Positions 16,231 through 24,239 of a stretch of 34,679 nucleotides of DNA are shown here, one piece after another. The stretch comes from Promethearchaeota archaeon (GTDB lineage Archaea > Asgardarchaeota > Lokiarchaeia > Sigyniarchaeales > SOKP01): NCBI GenBank assembly GCA_018238625.1, contig JABCSY010000040.1, positions 1 to 34,679 of the forward strand, written 5' to 3'. Position 1 is the stretch's first letter. Each line of letters begins with the position of its first letter. The notes beneath the pieces were generated by a model. That model was not told the origin of the DNA. It searched no databases and saw only the letters and a list, made by a program, of their open reading frames with translations. A program made the translations under genes and the position numbers.

Positions 16231-17367
16231 ATGTCCGAAAAAGTAGAAGATAGAATAAAAGAATTAGAAGAACGATTGGCTTCCACTAAAGTCAACAAGG
16301 CTACGCAAAAAAGCATAAATTTCATTAAAGCACAACTAGCCAAACTCCGCGAAGATGTGATTCGCATTGCTAGTTCTAAAAAGGGTGGCGGTGGTGGCTT
16401 CGGCATTAAAAGAACAGGAGATGCCCAAGTAGCTTTCATTGGATTTCCCTCAGTTGGGAAATCTTCTTTATTAAATTTACTAACTGAAGGTAATACTCAG
16501 TCTAAAGTTGCATCATATGATTTTACTACTGTTACAGCAATACCTGGTATGATGGATATCGAAGAAGCGAAGATTCAACTTATTGATTTACCTGGAATAA
16601 TTTTGGGTGCTGCTGCTGGTAAAGGGCGAGGAAAGGAAGTATTAGCAGTAGTACGCTCGGCAGAGTTAGTTTTAATTATAATATGTTTTCGTTCTGATGG
16701 AACGATTAATCTTTCTGATTTGAAAACTATTAGAATGGAGTTAAATAACGCAGGAATCCGGTTAAATACAAAACCGCCTAGAATTGTAATTAAAGAGCGC
16801 ACACGTGGAGGGATTCATTTTACTTACAAAGGTCAACAACTTATGGATGCTGATGAAGTTAAAGCTCTGATGAATGAGCTTAAAGTCCGGAACGCAGGTG
16901 TTTACTTCTCTGAACCAGATATTACGCCCGATCAATTAATAGATTTCGTGTTTGGAAATCGTATCTACACAAGAGAGTTTGTAGTAATTAATAAATCAGA
17001 TTTAATGGAAACTCCAATTTCCCCTGAAGAAATTACAGAAGCAATTGGTCACGAACATTGGGTTATGATCTCAGCTAAAAATAAAGAAAATATCACTACG
17101 CTTAAGCATAATATCTTCACGGAGCTGAATTTAATACGAGTGTTTTTAAAACCTCCAAGACAGGAAGCTGATATGGATGAGCCAATAATTCTCCATCACG
17201 GCGATACGCTCGAGAAACTCTGTCTTAAAATTCACAAACGATTCGTAAGCGATTATCGCTACTCGCTAGTATGGGGTAAATCGGCAAAACACCCAGGTCA
17301 AAAGTTTGATAACCTAGATCATGTAATTGAAGATGGCGACATAATTTCGATTTATTTGAAGCGATAA
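16231..17367 (+). CDS. DRG-type Obg-family GTPase with TGS domain
   Basis: 378 residues, the normal DRG length. N-terminal helices are followed by the Lys/Gly patch KKGGGGGFGIKRTGDAQVAF typical of DRG, G1 GFPSVGKS (71-78), G3 DLPG (119-122), G4 NKSD (254-257) and a C-terminal TGS domain (about 300-378) ending VIEDGDIISIYLKR. DRG proteins are ribosome-linked GTPases acting in translation, conserved in archaea and eukaryotes. The gene has its own start with a short gap after the Rag-like GTPase. Its 3' end faces the roadblock-like gene with only 5 bp between them. Confidence 0.95.
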   Translation: MSEKVEDRIKELEERLASTKVNKATQKSINFIKAQLAKLREDVIRIASSKKGGGGGFGIKRTGDAQVAFIGFPSVGKSSLLNLLTEGNTQSKVASYDFTTVTAIPGMMDIEEAKIQLIDLPGIILGAAAGKGRGKEVLAVVRSAELVLIIICFRSDGTINLSDLKTIRMELNNAGIRLNTKPPRIVIKERTRGGIHFTYKGQQLMDADEVKALMNELKVRNAGVYFSEPDITPDQLIDFVFGNRIYTREFVVINKSDLMETPISPEEITEAIGHEHWVMISAKNKENITTLKHNIFTELNLIRVFLKPPRQEADMDEPIILHHGDTLEKLCLKIHKRFVSDYRYSLVWGKSAKHPGQKFDNLDHVIEDGDIISIYLKR

Positions 17368-17372
17368 AAAAC

Positions 17373-18005
17373 TTATCCATAAAATAAGATATATAACTCG
17401 TTATAAAGCTCCGCAAGTTTGGAGATTCTATATGGATCGTTTTCTTGTAATGAATGGAGGAGATAAGAAGTTAAACCTTGAGGATTATTAATCCAATCAA
17501 CAAATCCTTCCACCTCCGCCTTGAGATATGGATCGATTGTAGGTTGTACCATACTACTACTTTTTGCGATAATTTCGTTCTCAACGGAAACATCTACTTC
17601 AGTCTCAACAAATTGTGACTTTGATCCTTTTTTCATCATAGCTGCTGCTCTCGTAACTGCGGGATACGCCATATGTATCCACCCCTTTGCTTTAGGTTTG
17701 ATATGAGCTATGATATATAGGTCGCTACCAAATATCGATGAGCCAACTAAGTGTCCTTTTTTCTTTCTATTAGTTGCTATAAATCTTTCGGGTGACATTT
17801 GAAGTACTGAATATCTGATACCGTTCATATTCACAAATTGGGCGCTGCCACTACCCCAACTAGCTAAGACAGTCTTAATATCTTTCGATACGCTCCAATT
17901 ACTAGTGGAATAAATGACCTTCCCTTTATTGCCAACAACTACTACTTCATTTGCGTCAGAATAATGTTTTTGCAAATTTTTAACAATAGACTTATAATTT
18001 ACCAT
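17373..18005 (-). CDS. Roadblock/LC7-like domain protein
   Basis: 210 residues. Residues 10 to about 120 show the roadblock/longin-like pattern: ANEVVVVGNKGKVIYST, GIRYSVLQMSPERFIATN and LVGSSIFGSDLYIIAHI, with a helix rich in Ala (YPAVTRAAAMM). The C-terminal 80 residues are helical (PYLKAEVEGFVDWINNP, ISKLAELYNELYILFYG). Roadblock proteins bind and regulate small GTPases such as MglA and Rag. The neighbouring Rag-like gene makes this a plausible partner, though the strand differs. It probably forms a two-gene operon with the 456-aa gene just upstream, 23 bp away. Confidence 0.65.
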   Translation of the reverse strand: MVNYKSIVKNLQKHYSDANEVVVVGNKGKVIYSTSNWSVSKDIKTVLASWGSGSAQFVNMNGIRYSVLQMSPERFIATNRKKKGHLVGSSIFGSDLYIIAHIKPKAKGWIHMAYPAVTRAAAMMKKGSKSQFVETEVDVSVENEIIAKSSSMVQPTIDPYLKAEVEGFVDWINNPQGLTSYLLHSLQENDPYRISKLAELYNELYILFYG

Positions 18006-18028
18006 AGTCAGATACCAATTTTAACTAA

Positions 18029-19399
18029 TTATCTTTTTTCTATTAGGTTAATCCATTCATTGATTTTTTCTATTAATTCGAATTTTTCTTTGGGGCTCAA
18101 CCCTAAATTAGGTTCTGTGTGTTGATAGATATTGGCAAATTTACCCATATCCCATAAAATATTTGAATGTAAGATCATGCTTTTGATGTAATCTCGTGCA
18201 GTTTCAAGCGTCTTCCCTATAGATATAACGTCGTAATCTTTATTTACGATATCCTTTACGGTTAAAAGAATATCTAATGTGTTACTAGTTGGCATGTTAG
18301 GGAGTGGTTTTAACTCAACAATAGGTCTCTTCATTGTCCTAATTTCAAATTGGTCTTGCTCGTTCCTGTATTCCTTGAAGGGTAATGCAATTTTATCAAC
18401 TTCGTTAGGTTGATAAATCTTAGTAGCTACTTGTACGACCGATTTTTCCAATTCGTCTTTTGTTTTTCTTTTAAATTGTTCTGGCCAATCGACGAATGAA
18501 TTAATTCGGGGTTCAGCAGAGATGAAAATTGATTCTTTTAGTCTTTTTTTATTATCTTTATCACTTTTTTGAAAGTTAGTAGATGCTATTTCTGATCTCA
18601 ACAAAGCAGAAGCATTTCTGATTATTGAGAACAAATACATAGGGTCGTATTCCATCATAGAATATACCTTTTTCAATTTTAAAGTCGATTCTTGAATGTA
18701 TTGTAACTCTTGCTGTGAAAAGTAGCTTTTTAAGTGGTTTTTAGCACCAATTTTGATTCCGTCTAATCCAGCTGTAGGGCTCGTATAATTTGCTTTCAAT
18801 TCGTGATCCATTTCGGAAGAAATTAAGATTTGATTGTAGAAATCCAAGTGTGTGCTTAAGAGCATGGGACCAGTTATATCTATTTGGAAAGATTGGGGTT
18901 TTTTCAAAGTTTCCATCAATTCTAAAATGATATCTTTATACGGAATGAATAGATTTCTCATAAGCGTTCCTTGAATGAACGTACGCTTAGTTTCAGATTT
19001 ATAAGACAAATCTATTGGCAACTTAAATAGGTTCTCACTAACGATTACATCGCGATCGTTTTCTAGCGTAATATTTTTTGACGTTGCTAAATGATCGTAC
19101 ACAAAATCTGACAGGATTAAACCCGTTAATTGCCTATTATCGGTAATATATCTTCCACTTTGAAGCTCAAATTTAGTATAATAATATCCTATGCCAAAAA
19201 GATAATATGAAGTTCCTCTTTCCGTTGAGACGGCATGTTCAGATCCCCCAAAAAATATAACTAGATCTTGGGTTATTTTTGATACTTTATGGTTAGCGTA
19301 TTTCCCTAAAGTTGGATACCCGATTAGATTTCCCCAACTTGGTATTATAAAAAAGGTATAATTATTCAACAGATTACCTTCTGTATTATTGTTTGACAT
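18029..19399 (-). CDS. Hypothetical protein paired with roadblock-like protein
   Basis: 456 residues, not recognised. The N-terminal 120 residues look like an alpha/beta sheet domain (TFFIIPSWGNLIGYPTLGKY, KITQDLVIFFGGSE, SYYLFGIGYYYTKFEL). The middle and end are helical, without Cys, metal motif, nucleotide-binding motif, signal peptide or membrane segment. It is followed after 23 bp by the roadblock-like gene on the same strand, so the two are likely co-transcribed. Given the GTPases beyond, it might be an effector or regulator of a GTPase. That is guilt by association only. Confidence 0.6.
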   Translation of the reverse strand: MSNNNTEGNLLNNYTFFIIPSWGNLIGYPTLGKYANHKVSKITQDLVIFFGGSEHAVSTERGTSYYLFGIGYYYTKFELQSGRYITDNRQLTGLILSDFVYDHLATSKNITLENDRDVIVSENLFKLPIDLSYKSETKRTFIQGTLMRNLFIPYKDIILELMETLKKPQSFQIDITGPMLLSTHLDFYNQILISSEMDHELKANYTSPTAGLDGIKIGAKNHLKSYFSQQELQYIQESTLKLKKVYSMMEYDPMYLFSIIRNASALLRSEIASTNFQKSDKDNKKRLKESIFISAEPRINSFVDWPEQFKRKTKDELEKSVVQVATKIYQPNEVDKIALPFKEYRNEQDQFEIRTMKRPIVELKPLPNMPTSNTLDILLTVKDIVNKDYDVISIGKTLETARDYIKSMILHSNILWDMGKFANIYQHTEPNLGLSPKEKFELIEKINEWINLIEKR

Positions 19400-19533
19400 A
19401 CAAATTACTTGTTATATTTTCTAAATTTTCTAAATTAAATGTTATTGAGTTTTTTTAATAACTTGAATTCCTCTATAATTTCAATTGTAGTTATAGAGTA
19501 TTTAACTTTTTCTCGTAATTTGATTGATTATTT

Positions 19534-19549
19534 ATAGGTATAAACCTAT
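19534..19549. promoter_or_regulatory. Small inverted repeat in divergent control region
   Basis: ATAGGT-ATAA-ACCTAT is a perfect 6-bp inverted repeat in the 249-bp gap between the minus-strand 456-aa gene and the plus-strand isomerase gene. The minus-strand reading AATAGGTTTATA recurs near 23086. Possibly a shared promoter element or operator. Confidence 0.3.
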
Positions 19550-19648
19550 TCCTATTAAAAATTAATAACCGAATAATTTTTTAATCTAAATTAATGATAA
19601 ATATTATCGAATTTTTAAATAAATAAACTCATCAAATTTTTGATTTAA

Positions 19649-20479
19649 ATGAAGCTTGGACTTGGCTCTATAGCATTTATTTACGATAATATTAATCGCG
19701 GGAAATTCAAAAGTTCAAAAGAATTATTGCTCAATGCAATTGAGAGAACATTTAATTTCGCTGAAAGCAATGACATAAAAATCTGTGAATTAATCTTAGA
19801 CCCTCCTGAAATCTTAGTTTCTGAAGAAAAACAAGCGTTTATCGATTTATGTAATTCATTCCCTTCCATCAAAAAACAATTCCATGCGCCTTATGCGTAT
19901 TTAGGCTTGTGTACTCATAATCCATGGATTTTAAACGCTACAATAGAATGTTACTTAAAGTCAGCTGAAGTAAGCAAGGCAATTGGAGCAGAAATCTTTA
20001 CTATACATCCCGGAAATGCACAATTTTTACACCAGTCATATAATGGCATTAATAATCGCCTTATAGACGCTGTTAATTTATTGCTAGAAAAAATAAAAAG
20101 CTTCCAATTAATTACTTCTTTAGAGAATATGCCGAAAACTTCTGGGTTTTTTCTGAAACACGACGAGTTTATGAAATTCTTTTCCGATATTGATCGGGAA
20201 GATATCTTCTTAACGTGGGATACAGGTCACACTGCATCTTGTAACGATAATATTGAAGAGTTATGGAATAAATTACATAATCGTATTAAGAATATCCATT
20301 TATCTGAACATTTTAAGAATGAATTAGATCTCCATCCTACTCTGGGAAAAGGTTCAGTAGATTTTCAATTAGTATTTGAATTAGCAAAAAAATTTAATTA
20401 TAAAGGTGCAATGATTATGGAACTGCATAAAGTGGAAGATTTACCGGAAAGTATTGAATACATCCAACGCTTCTTTTAG
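19649..20479 (+). CDS. Sugar phosphate isomerase/epimerase-like TIM-barrel protein
   Basis: 276 residues with the pattern of the AP endonuclease 2/xylose isomerase-like TIM barrel: MKLGLGSIAFIYDN at strand 1, HAPYAYLGLCTHNP, TIHPGNAQF, TSLENMPKTSGFF, LTWDTGHTASC, KNIHLSEHFKNE and a final GAMIMELHKV. The His, Glu and Asp in these motifs are the usual metal-binding set at the barrel mouth. Family members interconvert sugars or inositols, or act on DNA (endonuclease IV); the motif spacing fits the sugar branch better. It stands alone, so the substrate is unknown. Confidence 0.78.
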   Translation: MKLGLGSIAFIYDNINRGKFKSSKELLLNAIERTFNFAESNDIKICELILDPPEILVSEEKQAFIDLCNSFPSIKKQFHAPYAYLGLCTHNPWILNATIECYLKSAEVSKAIGAEIFTIHPGNAQFLHQSYNGINNRLIDAVNLLLEKIKSFQLITSLENMPKTSGFFLKHDEFMKFFSDIDREDIFLTWDTGHTASCNDNIEELWNKLHNRIKNIHLSEHFKNELDLHPTLGKGSVDFQLVFELAKKFNYKGAMIMELHKVEDLPESIEYIQRFF

Positions 20480-20621
20480 AAATTCTCGAATCTAAAATTT
20501 AAACTTATCTCCCAATTTTAATTAGGTATTAAATGTTCTCAAAGCAATTAATGGACTCCTATAATGATATTAAATGACAAAAAATATATTAAGTAACGAA
20601 ATCAAAAAAGGATATATAAAA

Positions 20622-21368
20622 ATGTCAAATATGGATGTTAGAAAAGATTTCTACGAATTTGGGAGAAATATGCAAATTGTAGCAATTTGTACCGTTTTAA
20701 GTATAGCAACTGGTGTGACGGGCTTAATAGCGTTAATCTTTATATTTATTGCTTTGGGAAATATCAAAAACGCAAATCTTAAATTAAATAACGAATATTT
20801 AAAGCAATTTCGTTCGAAATATATTAGGGCTTTCATTTTAAGAATATGTGGTACGATCGTGTTGATAGTAGGAGTTATAAATATTTTATTTGGTGTATAT
20901 ATGCCGATGGATATCACTTCTTATTGGATAACCGTTTCTATAAGCATTATTGTTATTACATCTGGTTTAGTATTTATGATAACAAGTGTATTTGCTGAAA
21001 TAAAAGCATGGAAAAATTTGAAGCGATTCTTTGAAGAAAATAGGAGTATGTTTCCAGATAACCTTTATTTTGAATTAATTGAGGGGTGCGATAAGTTAAA
21101 AACGGCTACCTTATTGAACGCGTTATTTTTTTTAATAATCACTATAATAATTGGATTTATATATCAAATTATAGGATATTTTAAATTAGCAAAATTGAAC
21201 AACTTGATGTTATATGATGTTCCAAAAACATCGCCGACACAAGTGATCTTACCGGAGTCTCGATCAAGTGGCATAAACGAAGTAGCAAGCAATTTTTGCC
21301 CAAATTGTGGAAGCAAATTATCCGGATTAGGAAAATTCTGTCCCTTATGCGGTTCGGATATTAGGTAA
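20622..21368 (+). CDS. Membrane protein with C-terminal zinc ribbon, paralogue 1
   Basis: 248 residues from ATG 20622, chosen because MDVRKDFYEFGRNM then aligns with the start of the paralogue at 24240; an in-frame ATG at 20574 would add 16 residues. Four hydrophobic segments lie at about 18-45, 70-95, 100-125 and 165-190. The tail has a CxxC-x9-CxxC zinc ribbon (CPNCGSKL...FCPLCGS). Such topologies place the ribbon in the cytoplasm. Function unknown. It shares the motif ENRSMFP / EGCDKLKTATLLNALFFLIIT with its paralogue. Confidence 0.75.
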   Translation: MSNMDVRKDFYEFGRNMQIVAICTVLSIATGVTGLIALIFIFIALGNIKNANLKLNNEYLKQFRSKYIRAFILRICGTIVLIVGVINILFGVYMPMDITSYWITVSISIIVITSGLVFMITSVFAEIKAWKNLKRFFEENRSMFPDNLYFELIEGCDKLKTATLLNALFFLIITIIIGFIYQIIGYFKLAKLNNLMLYDVPKTSPTQVILPESRSSGINEVASNFCPNCGSKLSGLGKFCPLCGSDIR

Positions 21369-21435
21369 TACATGAATAAAAACTATTCTTTTTTTATTTT
21401 ATATAATTATTCTATAGCCCTAAAAAAATTAACTT

Positions 21436-21499
21436 CCTAAAACTATATAAATATTTTTGTGTATTTTAGATTAAAAGACTTGTAAGAAGGTTAATAATA
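21436..21499 (+). promoter_or_regulatory. Repeated promoter-leader, copy A (TATA and ribosome site)
   Basis: It holds ACTATATAAATATT, a good TATA box, then TGTGTATTTTAGATTAAAAG and ACTTGTAAGAAGG, a ribosome site ahead of ATG 21500. It is nearly identical to the leader of the 24240 gene. Confidence 0.6.
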
Positions 21500-21577
21500 A
21501 TGGCAAAAGTCGATATTAGTGAGGAATTTTCGGAATTTCACAATAACACAAGTTATTGGCTTTCTAAAACTATATAA
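21500..21577 (+). pseudogene. Truncated third copy of the membrane/zinc-ribbon gene
   Basis: ATG 21500 starts MAKVDISEEFSEF, which matches MVKVDVSIEFSEF of the 24240 gene, and then runs into a second leader copy, ending after 25 codons. The rest of the gene is missing. It has its own complete leader, so it would be transcribed, but no membrane or zinc-ribbon part remains. Confidence 0.7.
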
Positions 21578-21603
21578 ATATTATTGTGTATTTTAGATTA
21601 AAT
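21555..21603 (+). promoter_or_regulatory. Repeated promoter-leader, copy B
   Basis: Starts ATTGGCTTTCTAAAAC, then TATATAAATATTATTGTG and the TTTTAGATTAAA piece, as at 24166. It lacks the ribosome-site end. It lies over the last codons of the truncated ORF and about 110-155 bp before the surface-protein ATG, so it may drive that gene. Confidence 0.5.
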
Positions 21604-21710
21604 TTTTTACTTACTTTAAATAAAGATTTATAAACAAAAAATAAGGCTATACATATAAAAACCCAATGAAATCTTTTTTGGGTATAATTCTTTAGTGAAA
21701 GGTTAAAAAA

Positions 21711-22895
21711 ATGACGAAAAAAAAATCTTTGATAATATATTTTATAGTATTGCAATTTTTCTTCAGTGGACTTTTATTAAGTACATTGAACCATAAAACA
21801 GCTTCTTCTAGCACTTGTAATAATTGCGATCTTAAATCAAGTGCGGTGGATTTCTCTAATGGCACCGTAATTTCAGACGGTTATAATGGTGTTTACTGGA
21901 ACGATGGAAGTAGTTCCGAGACCGCAATCGCTGTTGATAGTAGCGGCAGGGTTCACGTAGTTTGGGAAGATGGTACTAACGGTGTGTGGGGTACAGATGA
22001 CGAAATAATGTACGCTACTTACACAACCGCAACAGGATGGTCTAATGCCACCGTAATTTCAGACGGTTATAATGGTGTTTACTGGAACGATGATAGTAGT
22101 TACGACCCCGCGATCGCTGTTGATAGTAGCGGCAGGGTTCACGCAGTATGGCACGATCATACTAACGGTGTGTGGGGTACAGATGCCGAAATCATGTACG
22201 CTACTTACACAACCGCAACAGGATGGTCCAACGTCACCGTAATTTCAGACGGTTATGGTGGTGTTTACTGGAACGATGGTTATAGTTTATATCCCGCGAT
22301 CGTTGTTGATAGTAGCGATAAAGTTCACGTAGTTTGGAGCGATGGCACTGACGGCGTGTGGGGTACTGATAAAGAGATAATGTACGCTACTTGCACAACC
22401 GCAACAGGATGGTCCAATGTCACCGTAATTTCAGACGGTTATAATGGTGTTTACTGGAACGATGGCGATAATTACGAACCCGCGATCGCTGTTGATAGTA
22501 GCGGCAGGGTTCATGTAGTATGGCAAGATTATACTACTGGTGTGTGGGGTATGGATACCGAAATAATGTATGCCAATTTCACAACCGCAACAGGATGGTC
22601 TAATGCCACCGTAATTTCAGACGGTTATAATGGTGTTTACTGGAACGATGGCGATAGTTACGAGCCCTCAATCGCTGTTGATAGTAGCGATAAAGTTCAC
22701 GTAGTTTGGAGCGATGATACTGTCGGTGTGTGGGGTACTGATAACGAAATAATGTGTGCCAATTTCACAACCGCAACAGGATGGTCTAATGCCACCGTAA
22801 TTTCAGACGGTTATAATGGTGTTTACTGGAACGATGGTAGTAGTTACGACCCCACGATCGCACTGACGGTGTGTGGGGTACAGATAAAGAGATAA
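21711..22895 (+). CDS. Secreted surface repeat protein (frameshifted by a 43-nt deletion)
   Basis: 394 residues as read. It has a signal peptide (KKKSLIIYFIVLQFFFSGLL) and then six tandem 62-residue units of the form TVISDGYNGVYWNDG...IAVDSSGRVHVVW...GVWGTD.EIMYA, likely beta-propeller or sialidase-like blades. In the last unit 43 nt are missing after GATCG near 22860, between GATCG and a GATGG-like site in the other units, so the frame shifts and ends with the unrelated CGVQIKR. The lost frame continues to 23026 and encodes the missing Pro-rich stalk and membrane anchor. The protein as read would be secreted but not anchored. Either a real mutation or an assembly artefact in a repeat. Confidence 0.75.
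   Translation: MTKKKSLIIYFIVLQFFFSGLLLSTLNHKTASSSTCNNCDLKSSAVDFSNGTVISDGYNGVYWNDGSSSETAIAVDSSGRVHVVWEDGTNGVWGTDDEIMYATYTTATGWSNATVISDGYNGVYWNDDSSYDPAIAVDSSGRVHAVWHDHTNGVWGTDAEIMYATYTTATGWSNVTVISDGYGGVYWNDGYSLYPAIVVDSSDKVHVVWSDGTDGVWGTDKEIMYATCTTATGWSNVTVISDGYNGVYWNDGDNYEPAIAVDSSGRVHVVWQDYTTGVWGMDTEIMYANFTTATGWSNATVISDGYNGVYWNDGDSYEPSIAVDSSDKVHVVWSDDTVGVWGTDNEIMCANFTTATGWSNATVISDGYNGVYWNDGSSYDPTIALTVCGVQIKR
21863..22862 (+). repeat. 186-bp tandem repeats in the surface-protein gene
   Basis: The sequence CACCGTAATTTCAGACGG recurs exactly every 186 bp at 21863, 22049, 22235, 22421, 22607 and 22793. Units are highly similar at the DNA level, pointing to recent expansion or gene conversion. The last unit is shortened by deletion. 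Confidence 0.9.
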
Positions 22896-23026
22896 TGTAT
22901 GTCAACTTTGAGATACCTGTTCCTCCCACTACTAGTCCGGGGGGTATTCCTTTCGGGAATTTTTACCTTCTGTTTATAGCTGTTAGCATAATCGGGCTTG
23001 TAGCATATAAGAAGCGAAAAATATAA
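22861..23026 (+). pseudogene. Out-of-frame C-terminal anchor of the surface protein
   Basis: In another frame after the deletion one reads DGVWGTDKEIMYVNFEIP, then PVPPTTSPGGIPFG, then the hydrophobic helix NFYLLFIAVSIIGLVAY and the basic end KKRKI before UAA at 23024-23026. This is the expected stalk, transmembrane helix and positive stop-transfer end of an archaeal surface protein, and it continues the repeat pattern of the gene before it. Confidence 0.75.
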
Positions 23027-23126
23027 TTAACACTTAATTAATTTTTTATTTTTTTATTTATTTTTATTTTTTATTATGTCTATCGAAATAGGTTTATATA
23101 GGTTTAATTGTTTTTATAGGATTCTT

Positions 23127-23204
23127 AGTGTTATCGCTTTATACCAGATTTTTACGCCTGGTTTCACAATAACACTCAAGTCAAAATAAATAAAAGAATT
23201 GAGT
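23127..23204 (+). ncRNA. Structured intergenic element, possible small RNA or bidirectional terminator
   Basis: AGTGTTAT (23127-23134) pairs with ATAACACT (23169-23176); nested inside, ACCAG (23143-23147) pairs with CTGGT (23158-23162). A second pair, ACTCAA (23174-23179) with TTGAGT (23199-23204), follows. GGTTTATATAGG at about 23090-23101 is a TATA-like box some 25 bp before the hairpin. It lies between two convergent genes, so a terminator is the simpler reading. Confidence 0.25.
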
Positions 23205-24077
23205 TTAAGATTTTAAAGTTTCAAAAATTTCATCTAGGTGATTTTGACCAACGGAAAGATGTCCTTCATTAGGATAAAATTTACCTTGACAATTTGGAAT
23301 TAATTCACACATCTTCCGTCCAAATGAACTCGGAACGAACACATCCATCTCACCATGCCACAAATATACTTGCATATCTGAAGATATATCTTTTAGATCA
23401 AATCCCCATGGTTTTGCATATATTTTGTCTTCCATTACCACACCATCTATTCCGGGACGGAAAGCTTCTTTAGTTTCTTCTATAAAAATATTTAATATTT
23501 GAGGATCTTGAAACACTATTCTGTCTGGCTCGGGAAGTTTTTTAGCAAAATCTTCAATTGATTTTTGGTCTTCAAACGCTTTCTTTTCTGCCTTTAATAT
23601 TGTTTTTATAAGGAATGGAAGTCTTCGCGAGATAAAAAAAGAAATTCGATTCGATAGCATCATTCCCTTTCTACTCCAATTAACTAATCCCATCCCGGCA
23701 ATTATACCACAACACATTAATCTTTCAGGTATTTTATACGCACAAGCAACTGCGTAAGGACCTCCGCCCGACATCCCCTCAACAGCAAACTTGCTTAATC
23801 CTAAATGATCAGCTAGTTCTATAATATCATCTGGCCAATCTAAAAGCGTTCGCTTAGGTAGGAAATCAGAAAGTCCAATTCCCGGGCGATCAACCGATAT
23901 AATGTGAACCTTGTGTTCCTTTGGTTTTTCGCCAAAAAGTCTACCTTCAAGACGAGATCCGGGATGTCCGTGGAAATGAAACATTGGTTTGCCATTTAAA
24001 TCTCCATATTCAGCATATCCAAGCTTACGACCATCTTTTAGTTCAAAAACTTGATTTTCTTTATTAGATTCGACCAT
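23205..24077 (-). CDS. Alpha/beta hydrolase
   Basis: 290 residues, cytoplasmic. The oxyanion region is FHFHGHPGSR, the nucleophile elbow is GMSGGG with Ser103, the acid is likely Asp245 in HGEMDVFVP, and the base is His273 in NEGHLSV. A lid-like helical insert lies between about 130 and 215. This layout fits the broad alpha/beta hydrolase family (esterases, lipases, proline iminopeptidase-like). No substrate can be assigned. The start ATG 24077 faces the divergent membrane/zinc-ribbon gene. Confidence 0.85.
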   Translation of the reverse strand: MVESNKENQVFELKDGRKLGYAEYGDLNGKPMFHFHGHPGSRLEGRLFGEKPKEHKVHIISVDRPGIGLSDFLPKRTLLDWPDDIIELADHLGLSKFAVEGMSGGGPYAVACAYKIPERLMCCGIIAGMGLVNWSRKGMMLSNRISFFISRRLPFLIKTILKAEKKAFEDQKSIEDFAKKLPEPDRIVFQDPQILNIFIEETKEAFRPGIDGVVMEDKIYAKPWGFDLKDISSDMQVYLWHGEMDVFVPSSFGRKMCELIPNCQGKFYPNEGHLSVGQNHLDEIFETLKS

Positions 24078-24165
24078 GTTTTATAGTTAGATTATAGATG
24101 TTTTTAAATATTGCGTTTAAATTATCTGTCAATATTACATTTTTTGTGTTGCAAACCCAAAAAAA

Positions 24166-24239
24166 TTGGTTTTCTAAGATTATATAAATATTATTGTGCA
24201 TTTTTTTAGATTAAAAGACTTGTAAGAAGGTTTAAAATA
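24166..24239 (+). promoter_or_regulatory. Repeated promoter-leader, copy C
   Basis: The fullest copy: ATTGGTTTTCTAAGA, TTATATAAATATTATTGTG, the TTTTAGATTAAAAG piece and ACTTGTAAGAAGG before ATG 24240. The strong TATA box lies about 55 bp before the start. Confidence 0.6.

Noticed and set aside
21500..22895. Insertion sequence causing the truncated gene and the repeats
   Set aside because: There is no transposase, no terminal inverted repeats and no target duplication; recombination between leader copies explains the layout better.
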